Origin: JBFWPF01 sp050250135
GTDB lineage: Bacteria > Chlamydiota > Chlamydiia > Chlamydiales > JAFEGQ01
Reading direction: 5' to 3'
DNA: 22,356 nucleotides
Assembly: GCA_050250135.1 (NCBI GenBank)
Contig: JBFWPF010000031.1
Span: forward strand, 1-22,356
In this document: one piece after another, positions 14,742 through 22,303 of the stretch
Numbering within the stretch: the first letter of the stretch is position 1
Layout of the letters: the number at the start of each line of letters is the position of its first letter
Notes under the pieces: model-generated
The model's input: only the letters and a program-made list of their open reading frames with translations
The model's database searches: none
What the model was told of the DNA's origin: nothing
Translations under genes and position numbers: made by a program

Positions 14742-15335
14742 CTATGTGTCCTTGCGGAATTGGGTTTGCTTGTCCACGGCGAAGGCGGCAAAGACCTTGA
14801 TGATCCGCTCGTCAATCGCAGCCCGGTCGTTAACATGGACCACCCAGTAGTCAGGAGCATCGGGGATAAACTGACGGCTTAGGTAAGCAATGGTCTTCTG
14901 CTCGGTCTTCCCATCCACAATGGTGAAGCCACTCTTCTTCGAGTCGAGAAAGGCGATCCCAATCTTCTCCCCATCACCGTTGTAAATAGTGTAGCGAGCG
15001 GCCGCCGTGGTGACCGCCTGACCATCGATAAAGCCGATCGACTTGCCGCACTCATCGTAAACGGGCAGCTCAGCACCCCAAGCGCCAAAAAGGCCCCACA
15101 AGGAGAGCTGGATGTACCCATAACCCTGATAGCGCCCCTCGTTGTCGTAGAGGTAGTAGGAGGTCCAGGGGCTAAGCGCCCGCTTCTTCGCCATCCCCCC
15201 CATCCCCTCGTTGGAGGTAAACTGATACTCGGTGCCAAGGGTGTACTTGGTCTCATAGGCCTCAAAGGTATAGCCACCTTGCGCCTTTACGCTAACAAGG
15301 GCCATAAGGGATAGGGCAAAAACGAAGGATCGCAT
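14742..15335 (-). CDS. Small secreted protein, all-beta, tubby/LURP-one-like?
   Basis: 197 residues with a clear signal peptide: MRSFVFALSLMALVSVKA, cleavage expected after VKA near 18. The mature part is beta-rich and aromatic, with repeated strand-turn-strand units such as SYYLYDNEGRYQGYGYIQL, then LPVYDECGKSIGFIDG, then YTIYNGDGEKIGIAFLD. That pattern of 'tissue D x x G x x I G' hairpins resembles tubby C-terminal-like/LURP-one beta-barrel proteins, but I would not assign the family. The mature part contains a single Cys, so no disulfide. AGGAG lies 7 bases before the ATG. It is monocistronic, divergent from uvsE across 64 bases, and should act in the periplasm or beyond. Confidence 0.82.
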   Translation of the reverse strand: MRSFVFALSLMALVSVKAQGGYTFEAYETKYTLGTEYQFTSNEGMGGMAKKRALSPWTSYYLYDNEGRYQGYGYIQLSLWGLFGAWGAELPVYDECGKSIGFIDGQAVTTAAARYTIYNGDGEKIGIAFLDSKKSGFTIVDGKTEQKTIAYLSRQFIPDAPDYWVVHVNDRAAIDERIIKVFAAFAVDKQTQFRKDT

Positions 15336-15399
15336 CGGAAGTCTCCTGGTTTGGACTGAGGGGTGATGATAGCGGGGAAGGGATTTTTATAGAATATTT

Positions 15400-16323
15400 A
15401 TGATTCGACTGGGTCTGTGTTGCCTCTTTCGCAGTGTGGAGATCCCGTTTCAAACGGCAACCGCCACCTATACAGCGAAGCTAAAGGAGCCGCTAGCGTA
15501 TCTCTCAGCGCGGGCGCTAAACAATGCGCAAAGCCTCAAGCGGGCGTTCGAATACTGTGTGGAGCAGGGGATCGGCGACTTCAGGATCTGTAGCGACCTC
15601 CTTCCGCTCTGCAGCCATCCGGCATTAGGTTACGAGATTGAGGCGCTGCCCGATGGAGAGGCCATTCTAGAGCTGTTTGGAAGGTGCAAGCGGTTTGCAA
15701 GGGAGCACGATCTGCGGCTTACGTTTCATCCCGATCAGTTTGTGGTGCTAAGTTCACCAAGGCGGGAGGTAGTGGAGAATAGCCTGCGAGAAATGGAGAT
15801 GCATGGGGAGCTGGCGGAACTTGTGGGAGCCGATGTGATCAACATCCACGCAGGCGGCACCTACGGAAATAAGGGAGAGGCACTCGAGAGGCTGGAGAGA
15901 AACCTGGAGAGGCTGAGCGAGCAGGTGCGGAGTCGGCTAACGCTGGAAAATGATGATCGGAGCTACACACCGAGCGATCTGCTCCCCTTTTGCAAACGGC
16001 TTCACATCCCCTTCTGCTACGATGTCCACCACCACCGGTGTCTGCCTGATGGCCTCACCGTTGAGGAGGCTACTGAGGCGGCATTGGAGAGGTGGGATAG
16101 GGAGCCCCTCTTCCATGTCTCGAGCCCAAAAAACGGATGGGGCGGCGGAGACCCTAAGCCCCACCATGAGGAGTTGTTCATTCGGGATTTTCCGGAGTGC
16201 TGGAGGGAGATTCCAAAGCTCACCGTGGAGGTGGAGGCGAAGGGGAAGGAGCTAGCCCTCTTCAAGCTGGCTGAGCAGCTGAAGAAGAGGGGTTATATTG
16301 CCGGGTCTGGTGGAAGGGGTTGA
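15400..16323 (+). CDS. uvsE: UV damage endonuclease UvsE/UvdE
   Basis: Nicks DNA directly 5' of UV photoproducts and some abasic sites, starting an alternative excision repair. The 307-residue length is typical. The TIM-barrel metal ligands fall in the expected order: His110 (FHPDQFVVLSSP), His150 (NIHAGGTYG), Glu183 (LENDDRSYTP), Asp208 and His211 (YDVHHH), His239 (FHVSSP), His256 and Glu278 (VEVEAKGKE). The N-terminus RLGLCC is the family's usual first strand, which supports ATG 15400. There is no Shine-Dalgarno; an A/T-rich TATAGAAT lies directly upstream, so a leaderless or very short leader is possible. Its 3' end overlaps a small antisense ORF. Confidence 0.94.
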   Translation: MIRLGLCCLFRSVEIPFQTATATYTAKLKEPLAYLSARALNNAQSLKRAFEYCVEQGIGDFRICSDLLPLCSHPALGYEIEALPDGEAILELFGRCKRFAREHDLRLTFHPDQFVVLSSPRREVVENSLREMEMHGELAELVGADVINIHAGGTYGNKGEALERLERNLERLSEQVRSRLTLENDDRSYTPSDLLPFCKRLHIPFCYDVHHHRCLPDGLTVEEATEAALERWDREPLFHVSSPKNGWGGGDPKPHHEELFIRDFPECWREIPKLTVEVEAKGKELALFKLAEQLKKRGYIAGSGGRG

Positions 16324-16475
16324 TAGACCCGCCCGATTCGCCAACAGCGGTAGAGGCCACAGGCAAGGGAAAACAGGCCGGTAAAGATCCCTGTTGCAGC
16401 CGCAGCAAAACCCCCGATCTGCTCAGCCTGGCTCCTGTCGTCGAAAAGCAGAGCAACATCATTAGGGCGTGTCAT
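16293..16475 (-). CDS. Possible 60-residue membrane peptide, antisense overlap with uvsE end
   Basis: ATG at 16475 opens a 60-codon frame ending in TAA. It contains one convincing transmembrane stretch (IGGFAAAATGIFTGLFSLACGLY) followed by basic residues CWRIGR. The Gly/Ala-rich helix with a positive stop resembles, in style, the membrane segment of the kinases downstream, so it could be a relic. No clear Shine-Dalgarno; 31 bases overlap uvsE. It may be chance. Confidence 0.25.
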   Translation of the reverse strand: MTRPNDVALLFDDRSQAEQIGGFAAAATGIFTGLFSLACGLYRCWRIGRVYQPLPPDPAI

Positions 16476-16629
16476 CAATGCTGCACCAGAGCGACGCCCC
16501 CACCTAAGCGTGACCAGGCACTTGAAAACGTCTGTTCGGGTGCTGCCCGACCGCATCAATTTTGTTTTTTCCTTTGGTCTATAAGAGGATACTGTGATAA
16601 GTTCTTGTAAACCCTTTGTGGAGGTCATC
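16324..16629. other. Upstream region of the first kinase gene
   Basis: 306 bases without a firmly supported gene (a possible antisense 60-codon ORF lies in its left half). A stem TCGGG (16536-16540) / CCCGA (16546-16550) is followed ten bases on by a run of T (16564-16570). The last 70 bases align well with the leader of the second kinase gene, including the TATAA box and the ribosome site. Confidence 0.5.
16580..16585 (+). promoter_or_regulatory. Putative -10 box, first kinase gene
   Basis: TATAAG, 44 bases before the GTG start. The matching place in the second copy holds perfect TATAAT (19389-19394), and both follow a T-rich tract ending in GTC. The -35 is poor in both copies, so an activator or a T-rich upstream element may be needed. 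Confidence 0.45.
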
Positions 16630-19347
16630 GTGTTCTCCCTTGCTTCTTCGCTTCTCAGCCGGATCACCAGTTCGTATAGCCCTGGCAATGCCGAATCTAA
16701 GCCAGTCCCTAAACCGCAAGGAGTGCACCTCCCTTCAGGCGGCCTTTCCTTCAACGCAATCTGCTTTAACCTCCTCTTATGGGGGGCAAAGGTAGTAGGT
16801 GGGCAGACGCCAGTATTTAGCAATACGTTTTTGGGACAAGTATCGGGCGGCTTTAACATCGGCGCTGGCGACTCCCTGTTCATCGATCTTAAAGGGGCCG
16901 CGGACGGGCAGGGATTTCCTGTTATCTACAGCGTGGAGGCTCCCTCCTGGCTAACCTTCAACCTCAATCCTATGACCCTTGTCGGTCAAATCCCAAATGC
17001 TGGAATCGGTTCAGTTCTGATGACCGACACGCATACGATTGTTTTATCCACCGGCACGAGCTTTGCTTCTTATGATACGATGTCACAAAGCCTGGTAGAT
17101 CAAGTCCAGAACGTTTCAAGCAACAATGTTTTTAAATTCGACATAGGTGGGAGCCGAATTGGAGCAACCATTCCGAATGGAAATCGGGTCATCTTCCTCA
17201 ATCTTACCGAAGCAGGCACCTTCGGAACTCAAGCCAGCTTAGCTGGGACCTCTTACTCTATTGCGATGGGGGCCGATGGGCAATCAGCGCATGTCATTTT
17301 TGCCAATAGGTATACCTCAATCAACCTGACCCAGTTCGATTTTCCGATAGAAGGGACACCGTTGAATCGATCAGTTGGAGACGTGACAGTCGGCGATAGC
17401 TACTCCTATTTGATTGATGGCACAAACGTCCTTGTCGTCGATCGTACCAATCCTAACAACTTGACCGTGGTCAACACCATTACATTCTCTAGTAACATCT
17501 TCCAAGTACTTGCAAGGGGCTCAGAGTTGTTTGCTCTCGACAGCTTTGATCTACTATTTCAGTACTATATCGCGGGTGATGGAAGTGCCACGCAAATTGG
17601 CCTAGCTCCAATCGGCTCTTTTCTAATTCCCCAGCTTAATATGCTCGGACCTATTCTCGGGTCCAGAACCTCAAGCACGGCTCAAATATTTGATGTAAGC
17701 AACAATCTTCCCAACATCTCCATGGTCGCCAACCTTAATGTAGGTCAACTATTGAACAATGCTTCATTCTCCATTATGGGCATGGCGTTTGATCAAAATA
17801 ACCGGGCTAGTGTAGCGACCCATAACGGAAGCCCTGGCCCTCTACTCTTCTTTGATCTATTTGCCAGTAACCTTACAGGAGTCCCCCAAGCCAGTGATGT
17901 GGGCACCTATATGGTCACCATAAGTGCAAGTAACGGGATGGGGCGGGCCATGGTGACCTTCCCTGTATCGGTCAGCGGGCCTAGAGGTTCCTCAGGTCGA
18001 CACTCCTCAAATGCGACCCCAGCCATTATCGGTGGTGTCGTAGGGGGTCTTGGCGGATGCACCATTTTGTGTGGTCTAGGGGGTGCTTTCGCCTATTTCC
18101 GGCATAAACGTCACCTCACTCAAAGCAGTGAAAAGCTAAAGGAAACGAGCCCACACCGAGAGCTCAGGAGGCTTCAGGCGCGAGGGGAGCTACTCGATGG
18201 GCGATTTCTCGAAATTGGGCTCACAGATGAGGACAGAAAGGACATCTATCTCCAGACGGGTAAGTCGATGCCCTCGACCCGGACGAGTGGCGTATTAGGA
18301 GAAGGGGCACACGGCAAGGTCGTCATCATTGCCGATCTTGAAGACAAGCCCCTTTCCGAGGATCTCCCACCCCGTGAAGAGGCCCCTTACTACCGGGCTG
18401 CCAAGCGAGTGGAGGGAAAGGGCATTGAACCCTCTCGCAAGGAGGGGCACTTTTGGGCAAAAGTTCAGGGCGACAATGTGGTGCGTCTAATCGCCTCTAT
18501 CGAGCAGAACGACCTCCTCTACCACGTAATGGAGCTCTACGCCTACGATGGAAGTGAAGGGCTGTCGCTGATCGCTAGCGTTCAAAATCCCGCTTCCAAA
18601 GAGCTCCTCCTTACTGGAGCCCTCTTCGATATCCTCAAGGGGCTAAAAGCAATCCACAAGGTAGGCTCTCATGCTGACCTCAAAGCAGATAACATGGGCG
18701 TCCGCAAAGGGGGCACCTTCATTATCGGCGACTTTGGGCGGAGCGTTGAGGGGCGAGACTTAAAACGGGAGGATATCGGCTCTTGGACAGGTTATTCCTA
18801 CCGTCGTTTGTACTCCCATTTCAATGAGGGTAGCTGTGACGGCCATCAGGATGATGCCTTTGCGGCAGCTCTTGCGATCACCATGGGCTGGACTGGCCAG
18901 GTCCCCACTACCGCTTTTGGGGTACCCACCACCCGCTTGGCTTACTACCAAGCAGGAAGGGATTTCATCCAGAAGCAGATCAACAGCCTCCCCGCTTTGG
19001 AGTTTCTTCGAAGTCCCAAGGAGGGCACCCTATTTTCGGTTATCCAAGGTCTTTTGCTTGGCCAACTTGTAGTGGATGAGGCACTAAAGGCCCCTTGCTT
19101 CACCCAATTCGACGAGAACCAAAGAAGGAGCGTGTGGGAAAAGGTCGTACAGGCCGCCCTCACCCAACCTGAACCGGAAGCCCTTATCGAAAGGGTGGCA
19201 CCTCCGACACCAACCAGTCAGGAGGTCGTCCTCTACCTGAATGAGGAGCCCTCTTCAGATCTCTACCAAAACGATCCCCCCAAGCTAAACGTGACGAGGC
19301 CAGTAGAGACGCGGCCAATGCAAGATGACTATCAAACCAACGATTAG
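16630..19347 (+). CDS. Receptor-like transmembrane protein kinase, copy 1
   Basis: 905 residues from GTG 16630. I chose this start because GGAGG lies 5 bases upstream and because it aligns with the ATG of copy 2; an ATG at 16594 would add 12 residues. Domains: long n-region and hydrophobic export segment (about 40-58, ending VVGG/QT); first CADG-like strand set (about 70-125, SWLTF...LVGQIPN); beta-propeller-like LVIVD-type repeats (about 126-405, e.g. NVLVVDRTNPNNLTVVNT); second CADG part (DVGTYMVTISASNGMGRA); transmembrane helix (about 463-489) with basic RHKRH inside. The Hanks-type kinase has loop GEGAHGKV (557-564), Lys592, catalytic HADLKADN with Asp683, Lys685 and Asn688, and DFG at 701-703; all key residues are present. 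The tail has Tyr869, Tyr879 and Tyr901. Predicted: sensor outside the inner membrane, kinase in the cytosol. Ligand and targets unknown. Confidence 0.9.
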   Translation: MFSLASSLLSRITSSYSPGNAESKPVPKPQGVHLPSGGLSFNAICFNLLLWGAKVVGGQTPVFSNTFLGQVSGGFNIGAGDSLFIDLKGAADGQGFPVIYSVEAPSWLTFNLNPMTLVGQIPNAGIGSVLMTDTHTIVLSTGTSFASYDTMSQSLVDQVQNVSSNNVFKFDIGGSRIGATIPNGNRVIFLNLTEAGTFGTQASLAGTSYSIAMGADGQSAHVIFANRYTSINLTQFDFPIEGTPLNRSVGDVTVGDSYSYLIDGTNVLVVDRTNPNNLTVVNTITFSSNIFQVLARGSELFALDSFDLLFQYYIAGDGSATQIGLAPIGSFLIPQLNMLGPILGSRTSSTAQIFDVSNNLPNISMVANLNVGQLLNNASFSIMGMAFDQNNRASVATHNGSPGPLLFFDLFASNLTGVPQASDVGTYMVTISASNGMGRAMVTFPVSVSGPRGSSGRHSSNATPAIIGGVVGGLGGCTILCGLGGAFAYFRHKRHLTQSSEKLKETSPHRELRRLQARGELLDGRFLEIGLTDEDRKDIYLQTGKSMPSTRTSGVLGEGAHGKVVIIADLEDKPLSEDLPPREEAPYYRAAKRVEGKGIEPSRKEGHFWAKVQGDNVVRLIASIEQNDLLYHVMELYAYDGSEGLSLIASVQNPASKELLLTGALFDILKGLKAIHKVGSHADLKADNMGVRKGGTFIIGDFGRSVEGRDLKREDIGSWTGYSYRRLYSHFNEGSCDGHQDDAFAAALAITMGWTGQVPTTAFGVPTTRLAYYQAGRDFIQKQINSLPALEFLRSPKEGTLFSVIQGLLLGQLVVDEALKAPCFTQFDENQRRSVWEKVVQAALTQPEPEALIERVAPPTPTSQEVVLYLNEEPSSDLYQNDPPKLNVTRPVETRPMQDDYQTND

Positions 19348-19438
19348 GAGCTTGCCAGAGCTCATCGATTCTGTTTTTTACTTGTGTCTATAATGGAATG
19401 CTGCGCTAAAATTTTATAAACCCTTTACGGAGATCATC
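19348..19438. other. Leader of the second kinase gene
   Basis: 91 bases between the kinase genes. A stem GAGCT (19348-19352) / AGCTC (19359-19363) is followed ten bases later by six T (19374-19379), a possible terminator of copy 1. TATAAT follows at 19389-19394, then GGAG (19429-19432) six bases before ATG. The right 70 bases resemble the copy 1 leader, suggesting each gene keeps its own promoter. Confidence 0.5.
19389..19394 (+). promoter_or_regulatory. Putative -10 box, second kinase gene
   Basis: Perfect TATAAT, 44 bases before the ATG, at the same distance as TATAAG in copy 1. No recognisable -35 at 17 bases; the preceding tract is T-rich. Confidence 0.5.
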
Positions 19439-22180
19439 ATGTTTTCCCTTGCTTCTTCGCTTCTCAGCCGGGTTACCAGTTCGTATAGCCCTGCCAATGT
19501 CGACTCTAAGCCAGTTCCCAAGCCGCAAGGAGCGCGCCTCCCTTCAGGCAACATTTCCTTCCAAGCAATCTGTTTTAACCTTCTCTTATGGGGGGCAAAG
19601 CTCGTAGGTGGCCAGACGCCAGTATTTAGCAATACGTTTTTGGGACAAGTATCGGGCGGCCTTAACACCGGCGCTGGCGACTCCCTGTTCATCGACCTTA
19701 AGGGAGCCGCGGACGGACAGGGATTTCCTGTTATCTACAGTGTGGAAGCGCCCTCCTGGCTAACCTTCAACCTCAATCCTATGACTCTTGTCGGTCAAAT
19801 CCCAAATGCTGGAGGCACCTTTGCGCCACAAGGTGGAGCAGTTCGGATGACCGACACTCATACGATCGTCTTATCCTCCTTCACAAGCTTTACCTCTTAT
19901 GATACGGCGTCACAAGGAGAGGTAGACCAAGTCCAGCAAGTCACGCCGGGGACAGTCTCCTATTTTGATTTGGGTGGACACGTACTCGGAGCGGTATTTT
20001 CTAGCCCGTCGAGTCAAGGGGCCTTCTTCAATATTAGTAGCGATGGCTCTTTTGGCCTCCGCTCCAATTTCACAGGGAATTATACCTTCATTACGATGGC
20101 ACCGGACGGGCTGTCAGCCCACGTTGTTTCCGATAGCCCCCTTTTCCGGTATTCTCTAGTGAACCTCACTCAGTTCGATCTCCCAGTGGTAGGGACTCCG
20201 TTGAATACACCTACCCCTGCAGCCCCTGCAATCGAAACTGACTTTACCTGTTTGGGTACGAACGGTGGGAACGTCATTGTTGTCGATAGAAGCAATCCTA
20301 ACAATCTAACGATCGTCAACACTATCCTAGGAGCTGGCTTCGACGCCCGTGCACGCGCGGAGGAGATTTTTACCTTTAGTGCTGCCACCACAGCTGTTAA
20401 TGAATACCAGATAGCTGGCGACGGAGCGGCAACACAGCTTGGCCAAGTGTTCCTTAATAGTAATCCCCTTCAGCTGTATGTTAGGGGACCCATAATTGGG
20501 TCGATCGCCAATAGTCAACTATCCCTTTATGATGCCAGTCAGAACGCTCCGAACATTTCTCTGGTGGAAAACGTTGATATCAGAACCCTACTCAGTAACA
20601 ATTCTCTTCAGATCTCAGGCGTAGCCTTTGACAGCAGGAATCGCGCTGCGCTAACCGTTGCCCAAGGCCCTCTGCTCTTCTTTGATCTATTTGCCAGTAA
20701 CCTTACAGGGATTCCTCAAGGCAGTGATGTGGGCACCTATATGGTCACCATAAGTGCAAGTAACGGGATGGGGCGGGCCATGGTGACCTTCCCTGTATCG
20801 GTCAGCGGAACTAGAGGTTCCTCAGGTCAACACTCCTCAAATGCGACCCCAGCCATTATCGGTGGTGTCGTAGGGGGTATTGGCGGATGCACCATTTTGT
20901 GTGGTCTAGGGGGTGCTTTCGCCTACCTCTACCGGAGGAGCTCCGGTTCTGTCCAGAAAGGTATTGAACTCGGAGAAACCTCGCCTAGGAGAAAGATCCG
21001 GCGACTCAAAGGTCAAGGAGAATTGCTCAAGGGACGATTCCTCGAAATTGGGCTCACGGATGAGGACAGAAAGGACATCTATCTCCAGACGGGCAAGTCG
21101 ATGCCCTCAACGCGAATGAGTGGCGTATTAGGGGAAGGGGCACACGGGAAGGTCGTCATCATTGCCGATCTTGAAGACAAGCCCCTTTCCGAGGATCTCC
21201 CACCCCGTGAAGAGGCCCCTTACTACCGGGCTGCCAAGCGAGTGGAGGGAAAGGGCATTGAACCCTCTCGCAAGGAGGGGCACTTTTGGGCAAAAGTTCA
21301 GGACGACAATGTGGTGCGTCTAATCGCCTCTATCGAGCAGAACGACCTCCTCTACCACGTAATGGAGCTCTACGCCTACGATGGAAGTGAAGGGCTGTCG
21401 CTGATCGCCAGCGTTCAAAATCCCGCTTCCAAAGAGCTCCTCCTTACTGGAGCCCTCTTCGATGTCCTCAAGGGGCTAAAAGCAATCCACAAGGTAGGCT
21501 CTCATGCTGACCTCAAAGCAGATAACATGGGCGTCCGCAAAGGGGGCACCTTCATTATCGGCGACTTTGGACGGAGCGTTGAGGCGCGGTACTTAAAACG
21601 GGAGGATATCGGCTCTTGGACAGGTTATTCCTACCGTCGTTTGTACTCCCATTTCAATGAGGGTAGCTGTGACGGCCATCAGGATGATGCCTTTGCCGCA
21701 GCTCTTGCGATCACCATGGGCTGGACTGGCCAGGTCCCCACTACCGCTTTTGGGGTACCCACCACCCGCTTGGCTTACTACCAAGCAGGAAGGGGTTTCA
21801 TCCAGAAGCAGATCAACAGCCTCCCCGCTTTGGAGTTTCTTCGAAGTCCCAAGGAGGGCACCCTATTTTCGGTTATCCGAGGTCTTTTGCTTGGCCAACT
21901 TGTAGTGGATGAGGCACTAAAGGCCCCTTGCTTCACCCAATTCGACGAGAACCAAAGAAGGAGCGTGTGGGAAAAGGTCGTACAGGCCGCCCTCACCCAA
22001 CCTGAACCGGAAGCCCTTATCGAAAGGGTGGCACCTCCGACACCAACCAGTCAGGAGGTCGTCCTCTACCTGAATGAGGAGCCCTCTTCAGATCTCTACC
22101 AAAACGATCCCCCCAAGCTAAACGTGACGAGGCCAGTAGAGACGCGGCCAATGCAAGATGACTATCAAACCAACGATTAG
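19439..22180 (+). CDS. Receptor-like transmembrane protein kinase, copy 2
   Basis: 913 residues, ATG 19439 with GGAG six bases before. Same architecture as copy 1: export segment (SFQAICFNLLLWGAKLVGG), CADG-like part, variable propeller-like region (about 126-405, with NVIVVDRSNPNNLTIVNT), second CADG part, transmembrane helix (about 471-497), kinase domain and tail. Kinase residues shift by +8: Lys600, Asp691, Lys693, Asn696, DFG 709-711; tail tyrosines 877, 887 and 909. Against copy 1, residues 78-125 are identical and the last 380 residues differ at 7 positions (T/M, G/D, I/V, G/A, D/Y, D/G, Q/R), none at a catalytic residue. The propeller and the juxtamembrane stretch (YRRSSGSVQKGIELGE) differ strongly. 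The ectodomain has no assigned ligand. Base composition is lower in GC than the housekeeping genes to the left. Confidence 0.9.
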   Translation: MFSLASSLLSRVTSSYSPANVDSKPVPKPQGARLPSGNISFQAICFNLLLWGAKLVGGQTPVFSNTFLGQVSGGLNTGAGDSLFIDLKGAADGQGFPVIYSVEAPSWLTFNLNPMTLVGQIPNAGGTFAPQGGAVRMTDTHTIVLSSFTSFTSYDTASQGEVDQVQQVTPGTVSYFDLGGHVLGAVFSSPSSQGAFFNISSDGSFGLRSNFTGNYTFITMAPDGLSAHVVSDSPLFRYSLVNLTQFDLPVVGTPLNTPTPAAPAIETDFTCLGTNGGNVIVVDRSNPNNLTIVNTILGAGFDARARAEEIFTFSAATTAVNEYQIAGDGAATQLGQVFLNSNPLQLYVRGPIIGSIANSQLSLYDASQNAPNISLVENVDIRTLLSNNSLQISGVAFDSRNRAALTVAQGPLLFFDLFASNLTGIPQGSDVGTYMVTISASNGMGRAMVTFPVSVSGTRGSSGQHSSNATPAIIGGVVGGIGGCTILCGLGGAFAYLYRRSSGSVQKGIELGETSPRRKIRRLKGQGELLKGRFLEIGLTDEDRKDIYLQTGKSMPSTRMSGVLGEGAHGKVVIIADLEDKPLSEDLPPREEAPYYRAAKRVEGKGIEPSRKEGHFWAKVQDDNVVRLIASIEQNDLLYHVMELYAYDGSEGLSLIASVQNPASKELLLTGALFDVLKGLKAIHKVGSHADLKADNMGVRKGGTFIIGDFGRSVEARYLKREDIGSWTGYSYRRLYSHFNEGSCDGHQDDAFAAALAITMGWTGQVPTTAFGVPTTRLAYYQAGRGFIQKQINSLPALEFLRSPKEGTLFSVIRGLLLGQLVVDEALKAPCFTQFDENQRRSVWEKVVQAALTQPEPEALIERVAPPTPTSQEVVLYLNEEPSSDLYQNDPPKLNVTRPVETRPMQDDYQTND

Positions 22181-22252
22181 GAGGCTCCCAAAGCGCCTCC
22201 CCCTCGGGAATGGAGGTCACAAGCAGGGGTTATACCAATCCTAAAAAATAAG

Positions 22253-22280
22253 TTCACAGGTTAATCAAAGGTGCTATATC
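22253..22280 (+). promoter_or_regulatory. Possible promoter for the gene starting at 22304
   Basis: TTCACA (22253-22258), 16-base spacer, TATATC (22275-22280) in an AT-rich stretch. The transcript would start about 17 bases before the ATG. Both boxes are only partly consensus. Confidence 0.4.
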
Positions 22281-22303
22281 CTCTTCTGAAAAGGAGGTGG
22301 CGC

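Larger units (their letters stand above)
16561..22180 (+). repeat. Tandem gene duplication with three conserved blocks
   Basis: Copy 1 and copy 2 pair as follows. Block A: 16633-17004 with 19442-19813 (signal and first CADG part). Variable: 17005-17835 with 19814-20665. Block B: 17836-18096 with 20666-20926 (second CADG part and membrane helix, near identical). Variable linker: 18097-18201 with 20927-21034. Block C: 18202-19347 with 21035-22180, both 1146 bases, almost identical. Identity stops sharply at the block edges, and after the stop only a short GATTAGGAG is shared. Confidence 0.9.

Noticed and set aside
14667..14882. 71-codon plus-strand ORF after DUF502
   Set aside because: Overlaps the 3' end of the secreted-protein gene in antisense; no ribosome site or recognisable features.
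16580..16585. A full sigma70 promoter for the kinase genes
   Set aside because: Only the -10 box is convincing; no acceptable -35 at 16-18 bases in either copy, so only the -10 is annotated.
16293..16883. Minus-strand ORF of 196 codons over the first kinase start
   Set aside because: Its N-terminal half is the mirror of the conserved kinase 5' block, and a similar 92-codon shadow (19414-19692) appears opposite copy 2. Only the 60-codon downstream part is kept as a weak candidate.
18760..19163. Small antisense ORFs repeated identically in both kinase copies (also 21593-21996)
   Set aside because: Their conservation follows from the near-identity of the kinase block; they carry no independent signal.
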